The translations under genes and the position numbers were made by a program. This document shows, piece after piece, positions 18,820 through 28,114 of a DNA stretch of 64,000 bases. Origin of the DNA: an uncultured Bacteroidales bacterium (GTDB taxonomy: Bacteria > Bacteroidota > Bacteroidia > Bacteroidales > Muribaculaceae); NCBI GenBank assembly GCA_958418815.1, contig CATZGB010000004.1:1-64000 (forward strand). Direction: 5' to 3'. The number at the start of each line of letters is the position of its first letter. Position 1 is the first letter of the stretch. The notes beneath the pieces were generated by a model that searched no databases, was not told the DNA's origin, and saw nothing but the letters and a program-made list of their open reading frames with translations.

Positions 18820-19352
18820 TTTCCCTGACAGACATCCAGCCGGCAGGCAAATTCCTCAAACCCCATGGTGTCAATGGCGAAATCTCGATTCTGAGAGACA
18901 ATGACATCATTGATTTCAGCGACTGCAAATGCGTGGTCGTCGAGATGGATGGTATCTTCGTCCCGTTCTTCATAAACTCGGTGCGGCCTAAAGGAGCGGA
19001 CACAGACCTGGTGACGATTGACGGCATCTCTGATGAACGCCACGCAGCCACGCTTACCAACAAGACTGTCTACATCCTCCGCTCTGACATCCCCGAGGAA
19101 AGCACCGACGATTCCGGGGATGGATTTTACGCCGACGACTTCATCGGATTTGATGTCAGAATCTCTGGGATGGGGCTGTTGGGGAAAATCACCGGGATAG
19201 AGGACTCAACGGCCAACTATCTTTTCATAATCGAAACCACCGACGGGAGGAATTTGTTGATACCTGTAGCGGATGAGTTCGTGACGGGAATCGACACCGA
19301 CAGCCGGTCAATAGAGATGGACCTGCCGGAAGGACTGATGGATATCCAGTGA
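18816..19352 (+). CDS. rimM: 16S rRNA processing protein RimM
   Basis: A 178-residue ribosome maturation factor that helps assemble the 30S head around ribosomal protein S19. The N-terminal RimM domain begins ISLTDIQPAGKFLKPHGVNG, with the family's K-(P/A)HG-(V/I)-(N/K)-G motif. The C-terminal PRC-barrel ends with IPVADEFVTGID, the usual closing motif. It overlaps the DUF4290 gene by 4 bp. Confidence 0.93.
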   Translation: MISLTDIQPAGKFLKPHGVNGEISILRDNDIIDFSDCKCVVVEMDGIFVPFFINSVRPKGADTDLVTIDGISDERHAATLTNKTVYILRSDIPEESTDDSGDGFYADDFIGFDVRISGMGLLGKITGIEDSTANYLFIIETTDGRNLLIPVADEFVTGIDTDSRSIEMDLPEGLMDIQ

Positions 19353-19413
19353 CAAGTCTGCTACGCAGATTCACAAGACAAATCAACTTGACAACACTAA
19401 CAACGACCTGTTT

Positions 19414-19713
19414 ATGGAATTTGATGAACTCAGAGCGGTAGCCTTCATTAACGACAGACTGCGTGAGGCCGGCCGCAAGCCATATCCTGAAGACGAGGTG
19501 CTGAACGTCATCGACATGATATGGGACTTTTATGAAGAAAACGGACTTCTCGACGTTGACGCGGCCGATGATGACACCGATGACGACATCGAGCCGGACA
19601 TGATAGATTACGTCACAAGAATGTTGCGTAAAGACAAGGGAGCCTCAATCGCTCCGGAGGATGTGCCGCTTATGGTGCGTGCCGAGGTCGACTACGAGGA
19701 TTCAGTTCTCTGA
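19414..19713 (+). CDS. conserved small acidic protein of unknown function
   Basis: A 99-residue, strongly acidic protein with a run of aspartates (DVDAADDDTDDDIEPD) between two helical parts. No domain was recognised. It lies 61 bp after rimM and 60 bp before the OmpA-like gene on the same strand, with codon use like its neighbours. I believe it is a real gene because of its clean spacing and even composition. Nothing can be said about its role. Confidence 0.6.
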   Translation: MEFDELRAVAFINDRLREAGRKPYPEDEVLNVIDMIWDFYEENGLLDVDAADDDTDDDIEPDMIDYVTRMLRKDKGASIAPEDVPLMVRAEVDYEDSVL

Positions 19714-19773
19714 CAGCGACATTCACAAGAAAACGGAGTCAAAACCCAAACGTCCTACTAAAAAGCTATCCCG

Positions 19774-20409
19774 ATGAGGAGGATTTACAGAAATATCCTG
19801 ACAACCCTGGTCTTGGCAAGTGGCATATGGCAGGCGACCGGCGCGCAAGAGCCAGTGGCTTCCGGCGCGACCCAGGAGTTGCCGGCCGAGGAGATGACCA
19901 TCGAACAGACACTCGCCGTGCCGGAAGTCCCGGCCAAACTCAACGCATATGTGAAAGGGTATATGAAGCGCGAGGCTCTCGCGCTTCACAAGGCAGGCTA
20001 CAAGGTAGAGACGATGAGGAAAGGGGAGATTGTGATAGCCACCATCCCGACCGACCGGCTGTTTGAGCCAAACGACACCCTTCTGTCAAAATCAGCCGCG
20101 TCTCTGTTAAAACCGTTCCTGCCTTATTTCAAGGTGCCGGGAAAATTCAAGATAGTGCTGGCGCTCCACACAGACGATTCAGGCTCAGACTCATACCTGT
20201 CTTCTTTGTCCGAGAAAAGAATCGTGGCCCTGTATGATTACTTCGACTCCAACGCCACTGCGACTGACTCACTCACAGGATATCCCATGGCGGCCAACGA
20301 ACCGCTGAAAGAAAACAATTCCCGTGGCAACCGCGCCGAGAATCGTCGTCTTGAAATCTATATCGTCCCCGACAAAGGGCTTATAGAAGAAATGAAGAAG
20401 TCGAAGTGA
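19774..20409 (+). CDS. OmpA-like peptidoglycan-associated protein
   Basis: A 211-residue protein with an N-terminal signal sequence (ILTTLVLASGIWQATGAQ) and a C-terminal OmpA-type domain. The domain is identified by the alternating pattern FEPNDTLLSKSAASLLKPF, then LSEKRIVALYDYF, and the closing NRAENRRLEIYIVP, in which the Asn/Arg residues bind peptidoglycan diaminopimelate in known members. It probably tethers the cell wall to an envelope component. It is shorter than OmpA itself and has no barrel. It precedes proS, which has its own promoter. Confidence 0.75.
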   Translation: MRRIYRNILTTLVLASGIWQATGAQEPVASGATQELPAEEMTIEQTLAVPEVPAKLNAYVKGYMKREALALHKAGYKVETMRKGEIVIATIPTDRLFEPNDTLLSKSAASLLKPFLPYFKVPGKFKIVLALHTDDSGSDSYLSSLSEKRIVALYDYFDSNATATDSLTGYPMAANEPLKENNSRGNRAENRRLEIYIVPDKGLIEEMKKSK

Positions 20410-20443
20410 TGGCTCTCCGCAATACTCCATCGTATTGCAACCC

Positions 20444-20474
20444 TTTGAAGATAAACCATTTTTTTGTAACTTTG
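20444..20474 (+). promoter_or_regulatory. Bacteroidetes-type promoter for proS
   Basis: TTTG at 20444-20447, exactly 19 bp, then TAACTTTG at 20467-20474. It matches the consensus fully. The proS ATG is 35 nt beyond. Confidence 0.8.
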
Positions 20475-20508
20475 CGGTATAATTCAACCGGAAATCATAA
20501 TTTTTGCA

Positions 20509-21990
20509 ATGGCAAAAGAACTTAAAGACCTGACAAAACGTGCCGACAACTATTCCCAATGGTACAATGACTTGGTAATCAAGGCTGATCTGGCAGAGCA
20601 GTCGCCCGTCAGAGGCTGTATGATCATCAAGCCCTACGGATATGCCATATGGGAGCGCATGCAGCATACCCTTGACGAGATGTTCAAGGCTACCGGTGTC
20701 CAGAACGCCTATTTCCCTCTGCTCATCCCGAAATCATTCCTTTGCAAGGAGGCCGAGCATGTCGAAGGCTTCGCGAAAGAATGCGCTGTCGTAACCCACT
20801 ACCGTCTCAAAAACGACCCCAACGGCACTGGTGTCGTCGTCGATCCAGACGCACGTCTCGAAGAGGAGCTTATAATACGTCCGACTTCCGAGACAATCAT
20901 ATGGAACACATACCGCAACTGGATCAACTCCTATCGCGACCTGCCGATTCTCTGCAACCAGTGGGCGAATGTGATGCGCTGGGAGATGCGTACCCGCATG
21001 TTCCTGCGCACCAGTGAATTCCTTTGGCAGGAAGGCCACACGGCCCATGCCACCCGCGAAGAAGCCGAAGCCAAAGCAAAAAAGATGCTTGAGGTTTACC
21101 GCGAATTCGCTGAAAAGTATCTCGGAATCCCTGTGGTGACCGGAGTGAAGAGCGCCAATGAGCGTTTTGCAGGAGCGATTGACACATACACCATCGAAGC
21201 AATGATGCAGGACGGAAAGGCCCTGCAATCTGGCACAAGCCACTTCCTTGGGCAGAATTTCGCCAAGGCATTCGACGTGACATTCGTCAACCGTGACAAC
21301 CAGCCTGAATATGTATGGGCCACCTCGTGGGGTGTCTCTACCCGTCTGATGGGTGCCATGATCATGGCTCATTCCGACGACAATGGTCTGGTGTTGCCTC
21401 CCCACATCGCGCCGATACATGTGGTAATCGTTCCCATTTACAAGAACGACGAGCAGCGTGATGCCATCACCGCCGCTGTGAACCCCATCATCGACGAACT
21501 CCGCGCCCTCGGCATAAGGGTAAAATATGATGACGCAGACAACCGCCGTCCCGGCTTCAAGTTTGCCGACTACGAGCTCAAGGGCGTGCCTGTTCGTCTC
21601 GCAATCGGTGCCCGCGACCTTGAGAACGGCACAGTGGAACTGATGCGCCGCGACACCCTGGAGAAACAGGTCGAGCCTCTTGAAGGCATCGCCAAGTTCA
21701 TCCAGAACCTTCTTGAGGATATTCAGCAGAACATCTACGACAAGGCGTTGAAACACCGCCAGGAGATGACTCGCGAGGTAAACTCCTATGAAGAGTTCAA
21801 GGAGGAGATTGAGAAAGGCGGCTTCCTGCTCTGCCATTGGGACGGCACTCCAGAGACCGAAGAGAAAGTCAAGGCCGAGACAAAGGCGACCATCCGCTGC
21901 ATACCTCTCAACGGAGACAAGACTCCGGGCAAGTGCATGGTGACAGGCAAACCGTCGGCCCAGCGTGTGATTTTCGCAAGAAACTATTGA
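20509..21990 (+). CDS. proS: prolyl-tRNA synthetase (archaeal/eukaryal type)
   Basis: A 493-residue class II aminoacyl-tRNA synthetase that charges tRNA-Pro. The class II motifs are present: motif 1 region RGCMIIKPYGYAIWERMQ, motif 2 MRWEMRTRMFLRTSEFLWQEGHTA, and motif 3 in TSWGVSTRLMGAMIM. The anticodon-binding domain begins at HVVIVPIYKN. The absence of the long editing insertion and the length mark the archaeal/eukaryal-type ProRS normal for Bacteroidetes. It stands alone between its own promoter and a strong hairpin terminator. Confidence 0.96.
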   Translation: MAKELKDLTKRADNYSQWYNDLVIKADLAEQSPVRGCMIIKPYGYAIWERMQHTLDEMFKATGVQNAYFPLLIPKSFLCKEAEHVEGFAKECAVVTHYRLKNDPNGTGVVVDPDARLEEELIIRPTSETIIWNTYRNWINSYRDLPILCNQWANVMRWEMRTRMFLRTSEFLWQEGHTAHATREEAEAKAKKMLEVYREFAEKYLGIPVVTGVKSANERFAGAIDTYTIEAMMQDGKALQSGTSHFLGQNFAKAFDVTFVNRDNQPEYVWATSWGVSTRLMGAMIMAHSDDNGLVLPPHIAPIHVVIVPIYKNDEQRDAITAAVNPIIDELRALGIRVKYDDADNRRPGFKFADYELKGVPVRLAIGARDLENGTVELMRRDTLEKQVEPLEGIAKFIQNLLEDIQQNIYDKALKHRQEMTREVNSYEEFKEEIEKGGFLLCHWDGTPETEEKVKAETKATIRCIPLNGDKTPGKCMVTGKPSAQRVIFARNY

Positions 21991-22002
21991 TTTTCCACCT
22001 TT

Positions 22003-22042
22003 ATTGTGGCTGCAAGGCAAAATAAGCCCTTGCAGCCACAAT
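22003..22042 (+). terminator. strong hairpin after proS
   Basis: A 15-bp perfect stem (ATTGTGGCTGCAAGG / CCTTGCAGCCACAAT) starts 13 bp after the proS stop and ends 21 bp before the next start codon. It has no long T-tract, so it could also act as an mRNA 3'-end stabiliser. Confidence 0.6.
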
Positions 22043-22063
22043 AATCTTATACTCTCCCTGGCT

Positions 22064-23203
22064 ATGACTAAATTGTTGTTCAATCTCGAACGTACCCAAC
22101 CGACAGCCACCGTCAAACGCCATGGCGGCGGCATTTATGGAGAAATCGTGTTTAAACGCATTGTCGAACGCGATCTTCCGGTTGAGGCGGTATATGACTC
22201 ATCCAAATGGTTCAATCCGGAACTTGAAAGGCTGTGCCAGGAGAAAGAGATTCCACTTCATGACCTTGCCTCAGGCAAGTCGATGCAGCAATTTGTGAAC
22301 GAGACCGGGGCAGAGGTGTTTTACACGCCACTCCAGCTTCCCGAGCTGGCCCGGCTTACCGGATGTCGTATCGTAAGCACAATCCATGGTCTGCGAGACC
22401 TTGAATTGCCTGCCGACAAATTCGCCTTCCATTACAAGACCAACTTCAGGGGGAATGTAAAGCAGTTGCTGTTCACTCTGTTTCCTAAAAAATGGAAACA
22501 ACGCAAATGGAATGGAATACAAGCGTATTTTGAGAACGATGCCGTCAGATACGTCACGGTTTCTGAGCAATCAAAATCCTCCATACAACTCTTCTTTCCG
22601 CAACAGCGTCGAAACCGCATCAATGTGTTCTACAGCCCATGCACCGCTACGGTTGTGCCCGTCCCCGAGAAACGCCACGACAAATATTTCCTGCTTGTCA
22701 GTGGCAACCGTTGGGAAAAGAACAATCTGAGAGCCATAATCGCCCTCGACAGGCTTTACACTGACGGCATCATATCCGACACGAAAACAGTAGTGACCGG
22801 AGTCAGGAACGCGTCGGTGTTCCGGTATCGTCTCAGAAATCCAGACAAGTTTGAATTTCCCGGATATGTGGATGACGGCCAGTTGGCAGCGCTGTATCGC
22901 GATGCGTATTGCTTCATTTACCCTACGTTGAATGAGGGATTCGGGTATCCGCCCCTGGAAGCAATGAGATTCGGAGTGCCAGTGCTTGCGTCGCCGGTTA
23001 CATCAGTGGCTGAGATTTGCGGAGACGGCGCGTTGTATTTCAACCCATACGACATCGAGGAAATGCAGATGAGAATAATCAGGGTGCTGAATCCCGACTA
23101 CCATAAGGAACTGTCATCACTGGGTCTCAAACGCTTCGATGCGGTGAAATCACGCCAGGAGGCAGACCTTGACAAGCTCATAGATTATATCTACAATTCC
23201 TGA
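22064..23203 (+). CDS. glycosyltransferase family 4
   Basis: A 379-residue GT4 enzyme. The nucleotide-sugar domain holds FLLVSGNRWEKNNLRAIIAL and the E-x7-E type motif in YPTLNEGFGYPPLEAMRFG (near residues 285-300). The ATG at 22064 is preferred to an upstream extension through the hairpin. It is a lone gene between two hairpins, outside the main polysaccharide locus, so it may act in lipopolysaccharide core or protein glycosylation. Donor and acceptor are not readable. Confidence 0.85.
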   Translation: MTKLLFNLERTQPTATVKRHGGGIYGEIVFKRIVERDLPVEAVYDSSKWFNPELERLCQEKEIPLHDLASGKSMQQFVNETGAEVFYTPLQLPELARLTGCRIVSTIHGLRDLELPADKFAFHYKTNFRGNVKQLLFTLFPKKWKQRKWNGIQAYFENDAVRYVTVSEQSKSSIQLFFPQQRRNRINVFYSPCTATVVPVPEKRHDKYFLLVSGNRWEKNNLRAIIALDRLYTDGIISDTKTVVTGVRNASVFRYRLRNPDKFEFPGYVDDGQLAALYRDAYCFIYPTLNEGFGYPPLEAMRFGVPVLASPVTSVAEICGDGALYFNPYDIEEMQMRIIRVLNPDYHKELSSLGLKRFDAVKSRQEADLDKLIDYIYNS

Positions 23204-23218
23204 AAGACAAAGGCCCTT

Positions 23219-23267
23219 AAAAAAGAAATCGCGCCAGGCTTCATATGTCTGACGCGATTTCTTTTTT
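23219..23267. terminator. bidirectional terminator between convergent genes
   Basis: AAAAAAGAAATCGCG pairs with CGCGATTTCTTTTTT, with an inner CAG/CTG pair and a T-run on both strands. It separates the GT4 gene (plus) from the end of the hut operon (minus). Confidence 0.85.
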
Positions 23268-23278
23268 GAGGCGAATAG

Positions 23279-24544
23279 TTACGACGGCAGTGAATCACCT
23301 TTCAGTATCACGCGCGTAATCAACGGTTCGGTATAGGCATACTGCAGATAGGCCAGAGAGGGGAGTGGCCTAGTCAAAAACATCGAAGCGTAGCAGCCCG
23401 GGGCAATCACGCCCATATCAGAAACTCCAAGCGCGGCGGCACCATTCACCGTCACAGCGTTGAAAGACTCCTCCGGGGTCAGCTTCATCTTCACACAACC
23501 GAGAGACGCGACGAACCGCATTGACCCCGAAGGTGAACTTCCTGGATTATAATCCGACGCCAATGCGAGCGGCAACCCTGCGTCTATCACCTGGCGGCCT
23601 TTGCCATAAGGGATGCCCAGGAAAAACGACGCGCCTGGCAGCATCGTAGGAATCGTGTCCGAACCGGCCAATGTCTGAATCTCTGCGTCGGTGATGCGCT
23701 CAAGATGGTCAACTGAAACGGCATTGTGGGCCACACCGACCTGCACCCCGCCGGACACGGCAAGTTCGTTGGCATGAATTTTGCCTCGCATACCGAACCG
23801 GGCGGCTTCGCTTAGAATACGTGCGGTTTCCTCAACCGTAAAAAATCCCTCATCACAGAAGACATCGACATAATCGGCCAGTCCTTCGGCGGCCACAGAC
23901 GGAAGCATCTCTTCGACAAGCATGTCAACATATGCCGACTGACGGCCTGCATACTCGCGTCCTACCGCATGGGCCCCGAGAAAGGTCGACTTGATTTCAA
24001 GCATCGGGAAACGTTCGCGGAGCTTGCGGATGACACGCAGCATTTTCAGCTCACCATCAACTGTCAGGCCATATCCGCTTTTGATCTCTATGCCACCTGT
24101 TCCTCCGGCGGCGCATTGCCTCAATCGCACAGAGGCTGACTCAAGCAGCTCATCCTCAGATGCCTGATTCAACAAGTCAGAGGAATTCAGGATACCGCCG
24201 CCTCTACGGGCTATCTCCTCATAAGACAACCCTGCGATTTTGTCACGGAATTCCCCTTCACGGCTTCCGGCATACACCAGATGGGTGTGAGAGTCACAGA
24301 AACAAGGGAAAAGCCATCCGTGGCATGCGTCAATGACCTGGGAGAACACATCCTCTGACGGGACATCAGACATAAGCCCATAGGCCTTTATCCTGTCGCC
24401 GTCCACAGCCACCCAAGCATCCGGCAGCATCGGCACCCGGCTCATATCCTGCCCGCTCAGCACGCCCGGGGCGCGCTCATACGCGCCCACGAGCATCCCG
24501 ATGTTCTTTATCAGCAGACGGTTGGTATGTATCATACGACCCAT
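23279..24544 (-). CDS. hutI: imidazolonepropionase
   Basis: A 421-residue amidohydrolase, third step of histidine degradation: hydrolysis of 4-imidazolone-5-propanoate to N-formimino-L-glutamate. Metal-binding FCDSHTHLVYAG is near residue 80, the substrate loop EIKSGYGLTVDGELKML follows, then a zinc-binding HANELA and the late DYNPGSSPSGSM signature. All key motifs are intact. The start ATG lies 3 bp from the hutH stop, so it is the last gene of the ftcD-hutU-hutH-hutI operon. Confidence 0.96.
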   Translation of the reverse strand: MGRMIHTNRLLIKNIGMLVGAYERAPGVLSGQDMSRVPMLPDAWVAVDGDRIKAYGLMSDVPSEDVFSQVIDACHGWLFPCFCDSHTHLVYAGSREGEFRDKIAGLSYEEIARRGGGILNSSDLLNQASEDELLESASVRLRQCAAGGTGGIEIKSGYGLTVDGELKMLRVIRKLRERFPMLEIKSTFLGAHAVGREYAGRQSAYVDMLVEEMLPSVAAEGLADYVDVFCDEGFFTVEETARILSEAARFGMRGKIHANELAVSGGVQVGVAHNAVSVDHLERITDAEIQTLAGSDTIPTMLPGASFFLGIPYGKGRQVIDAGLPLALASDYNPGSSPSGSMRFVASLGCVKMKLTPEESFNAVTVNGAAALGVSDMGVIAPGCYASMFLTRPLPSLAYLQYAYTEPLITRVILKGDSLPS

Positions 24545-24547
24545 CTG

Positions 24548-26044
24548 TCAATTATTACGAAGAAATTCCACTGATGCCTCAATCCATGGATGCATCACGC
24601 AATCATTCTCGATGAACGGCACGACACGACGATATTCTTTGTGCCAGGCTGCCAGCACTGGAGAAGCGTCCTCCACACCTCTGAAATCCAAGGCCTGCGC
24701 GGCATTGAACAGTTCGATTGCAAGCACGCGTTCCGTATTGTCTACCACGCGCAGCAGTTTGGTCGCCGCGTTGGCTCCCATCGAGACATGGTCTTCTTGC
24801 CCCTGCGACGACGGGATTGAGTCCACACTGTTGGGCCAGCATAGACCTTTCGACTGGCTGACAATCGAGGCGGCAGCATACTGGGGTATCATGAATCCGC
24901 TGTTGAGACCAGGCTTTGCCACCAAGAACGAAGGCAACCCTCTCACACCGGAAATCAGCCTGTATATACGGCGTTCTGATATATTGGAGATTTCCGCCAT
25001 CGCGACAGCAAGGAAATCCATAGGCAACGCTATCGGCTCGCCATGGAAATTACCGGCAGAGACTATCAGGTCCTCATCAGGGAATATTGTGGGATTGTCG
25101 GTCGGCGCGTTGATTTCTTCCTGGAGTCTTTCCCATACGAAACGGAAGGTGTCCTTGGCCGCGCCATGCACCTGCGGGATGCATCTGAATGAATATGGAT
25201 CCTGCACATGTGCTTTTTTGCGCGTCGCGAGCCTGCTGCCTTCGAGCAGTTCTCGGAATCGGGCGGCAGTCTGAATCTGTCCCATATGGTTCCTGACCTC
25301 GTTGACCTCCTTGCCAAATGGCTCAGGGCGCCCGTCAAACGCTTCGAGCGACATTGCTCCGATTTTGTCGGCGAGTTGCAGGAGACGGGCACACTTCACA
25401 AGGGCATAAACACCATGGGCACTCATAAACTGGGTGCCGTTGAGCAGCGCCAGTCCCTCTTTAGACTGCAACGTGAGCGGCTCCCAGCCCATCAACGCAA
25501 GGACATCGGCAGCAGCCCGTTTCTCCCCCTTGTATCTAACCTCTCCAAGACCGAGGAGCGGGAGGGAAAGATGGGCCAAAGGAGCCAGGTCGCCAGATGC
25601 CCCAAGCGAACCTTGGGAATAGACAACCGGAAGTATGCCCTCATTGTAGAAATCAACCAGCCGCTGCACGGTGGCGAGCTGTACGCCAGAGTTGCCATAA
25701 CTAAGCGACTGAGCTTTCAAAAGCAGCATCAGCCTAACCACATCCTCGCAAACCTCATCTCCGATACCACAGGAGTGGCTCATGACAAGGTTTTTCTGTA
25801 ACTCTGAGAGTTGATGGGGGTCTATCGAGATGTTGCAGAGCGAGCCAAAACCGGTTGTGATGCCGTAAATCGGCTCTTCCGCAGTCTCCATCTTCCGGTC
25901 AAGGAACTCACGACAATGGGAAATGCGTTGTTTGGCATCTTCGCTTAGGGCCAGTCTTATTCTTTTTTCGAGTATCTCACCGACACGCTCAATTGTCAGC
26001 AAGTCTGATGAAATATACTGGATTTCATGATGATGGTCGTCCAT
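24548..26044 (-). CDS. hutH: histidine ammonia-lyase
   Basis: A 498-residue lyase that removes ammonia from L-histidine to give urocanate, the first step of the pathway. The Ala-Ser-Gly triad that cyclises to the MIO prosthetic group is visible in QGSLGASGDLAPLAHL (near residue 145). Other family motifs follow: LLNGTQFMSAHGVYAL, QDPYSFRCIPQVHGA and NPTIFPDED. The length is standard. It lies 28 bp downstream of hutU in the operon. Confidence 0.97.
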   Translation of the reverse strand: MDDHHHEIQYISSDLLTIERVGEILEKRIRLALSEDAKQRISHCREFLDRKMETAEEPIYGITTGFGSLCNISIDPHQLSELQKNLVMSHSCGIGDEVCEDVVRLMLLLKAQSLSYGNSGVQLATVQRLVDFYNEGILPVVYSQGSLGASGDLAPLAHLSLPLLGLGEVRYKGEKRAAADVLALMGWEPLTLQSKEGLALLNGTQFMSAHGVYALVKCARLLQLADKIGAMSLEAFDGRPEPFGKEVNEVRNHMGQIQTAARFRELLEGSRLATRKKAHVQDPYSFRCIPQVHGAAKDTFRFVWERLQEEINAPTDNPTIFPDEDLIVSAGNFHGEPIALPMDFLAVAMAEISNISERRIYRLISGVRGLPSFLVAKPGLNSGFMIPQYAAASIVSQSKGLCWPNSVDSIPSSQGQEDHVSMGANAATKLLRVVDNTERVLAIELFNAAQALDFRGVEDASPVLAAWHKEYRRVVPFIENDCVMHPWIEASVEFLRNN

Positions 26045-26072
26045 ATCGTGTATAGTTTCAGTTGTCAGTTTG

Positions 26073-28094
26073 TCAAGAGTTATTGGCTATTGCCGAGGAA
26101 ATCACGTTGTCATCTGCAAGATTGGGCAATGTCACCCTCAAGCCGGGTGTGCGCTCCATCTCGCGCCGTATCGCATCCATCGCCCCGGGATTTCGTCCCC
26201 AGGAACGGCGCGCGATGCCATTGTTGACATCCCACAGCAGCATTTCGCGTATACGGCGGTCGGCCTCTTCCGAGCCATCGATCACCATACCGAAGCCTCC
26301 GTTGATGACCTCTCCCCAGCCAACGCCTCCGCCATTATGCAGAGATACCCAGGTGGCACCACGGAATGAGTCTCCGATGACATTATGCACAGCCATATCG
26401 GCGGTGAACTGTGAGCCATCGGTGATGTTGGAGGTCTCGCGATAGGGAGAATCAGTGCCGGACACATCGTGATGGTCACGGCCAAGCACGACCGGTGCTG
26501 AAATCTCGCCATTGCGTATGGCCTCGTTGAAAGCCAGCGCGATGCGGGTGCGGCCTTCTGAATCGGCATACAGGATACGCGCCTGCGAGCCTACCACCAG
26601 GCGGTTGGCGGCAGCCTCCCTGATCCAATGGAGGTTGTCGGCGAGCTGCCCCTTGATGTCATCAGGAGCTTCAGCCAGCATCTCCTCCAGCACTCGGGCG
26701 GCAATCATATCGGTTTTCTCAAGATCGGCGGCGTCGCAAGATGTGCAGACCCATCTGAATGGGCCGAACCCGTAATCAAAGAATTTCGGGCCCATGATAT
26801 CCTGCACATAGGAGGGGTAACGGAAACCGCCATCTGGAGTCATCACATCAGCTCCCGCCCGTGATGCCTCAAGCAGAAACGCGTTTCCGTAATCAAAGAA
26901 ATACATTCCACGGTCGGCAAGCTTGTTGATTGCCGCAACCTGACGGCGCAATGAATCTTTCACTGCATCACGGAATTTTTCGGGATTCTCCGCCATCATC
27001 ACGCGAGACTCTTCATAACTGTATCCCGCAGGATAATATCCTCCTGCCCAAGGGTTATGGAGAGATGTCTGGTCAGAACCCAGGTTGACAGGAATCTCCT
27101 CAGCGGCAAGACGCTCCCAGAGATCGACCACATTGCCTTGATAAGCCAATGAGACCACCTCCTTGTCGGCGACAGCGCGTCTGACCCTCGGGATGAGACT
27201 GTCGAGTGAGTCATACACTTCGTCAACCCATCCCTGGTTGTATCGTTTTTCGACGGCCGACGGATTGATTTCAGCCGTAATGCTGACAACCCCTGAGATA
27301 TTGCCGGCCTTTGGCTGCGCTCCCGACATACCGCCGAGACCAGCCGTGACGAACAGCATGCCCTTGAGAGAGTCCTCGCCCTGGGGCAGATGGGCCCGTC
27401 CGGCATTCAAGACCGTGATGGTGGTGCCATGCACAATGCCCTGCGGGCCGATATACATATATGAGCCGGCGGTCATCTGGCCATACTGAGACACCCCGAG
27501 GGCGTTGAAGCGTTCCCAGTCATCTGGCCGTGAGTAATTGGGTATCACCATGCCATTGGTTACAACCACCCGTGGCGCGCCCGGATGTGAGGGGAACAGT
27601 CCAAGAGGATGACCGGAATACATCACCAGTGTCTGGTCATCTGTCATCTCGCTGAGATATTTCATAGCCAGACGGTACTGGGCCCAGTTCTGGAACACGG
27701 CTCCGTTGCCTCCATAAGTAATCAGCTCGTGAGGGTGCTGGGCCACCGCCGGGTCAAGATTGTTCTGAATCATCATCATGATTGCGGCCGCCTGTCGCGA
27801 ACGAGCCGGGTAGTCATCGATATGCCTTGCCTTCATATCATAATGCGGACGAAGGCGATACATATAAATACGGCCATAATCGGCAAGCTCCCGGGCAAAC
27901 TCCGGCGCAAGCTCGGCATGGGTCTCCTGGGGGAAATAGCGCAAGGCATTGCGCAAAGCCAGCTCCTTTTCAGCCAAGGTCAGAATATCCTTGCGACGCG
28001 GGGCATGGTTGACCGTCTCGTCATAGGGCTGAGGAGAGGGGAGTGGCGAGGGGATACCCGCCTGGATATCTTTTTTGAATTCTTCTTTAGTCAT
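26073..28094 (-). CDS. hutU: urocanate hydratase
   Basis: A 673-residue urocanase, second step of histidine breakdown (urocanate to imidazolonepropionate) with tightly bound NAD+. Typical blocks include YGGNGAVFQNWAQYRL, SGHPLGLFPS, GLGGMSGAQPKAGNI (dinucleotide binding) and SDQTSLHNPWAGGYYPAG. It is longer than the roughly 550-residue proteobacterial HutU, as is usual for the longer Bacteroidetes form. I chose ATG 28094 (MTKEEFKKDIQ); an in-frame ATG at 28118 overlaps the ftcD stop (ATGA) and is possible if translation is coupled. Confidence 0.95.
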   Translation of the reverse strand: MTKEEFKKDIQAGIPSPLPSPQPYDETVNHAPRRKDILTLAEKELALRNALRYFPQETHAELAPEFARELADYGRIYMYRLRPHYDMKARHIDDYPARSRQAAAIMMMIQNNLDPAVAQHPHELITYGGNGAVFQNWAQYRLAMKYLSEMTDDQTLVMYSGHPLGLFPSHPGAPRVVVTNGMVIPNYSRPDDWERFNALGVSQYGQMTAGSYMYIGPQGIVHGTTITVLNAGRAHLPQGEDSLKGMLFVTAGLGGMSGAQPKAGNISGVVSITAEINPSAVEKRYNQGWVDEVYDSLDSLIPRVRRAVADKEVVSLAYQGNVVDLWERLAAEEIPVNLGSDQTSLHNPWAGGYYPAGYSYEESRVMMAENPEKFRDAVKDSLRRQVAAINKLADRGMYFFDYGNAFLLEASRAGADVMTPDGGFRYPSYVQDIMGPKFFDYGFGPFRWVCTSCDAADLEKTDMIAARVLEEMLAEAPDDIKGQLADNLHWIREAAANRLVVGSQARILYADSEGRTRIALAFNEAIRNGEISAPVVLGRDHHDVSGTDSPYRETSNITDGSQFTADMAVHNVIGDSFRGATWVSLHNGGGVGWGEVINGGFGMVIDGSEEADRRIREMLLWDVNNGIARRSWGRNPGAMDAIRREMERTPGLRVTLPNLADDNVISSAIANNS

Positions 28095-28114
28095 ATGGGT
28101 TATTGTTGGGATTG

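Noticed and set aside
20734..22134. A 466-codon minus-strand frame opposite proS
   Set aside because: Antisense shadow of a well-defined synthetase with normal codon use; His/Val/Gly-rich nonsense protein.
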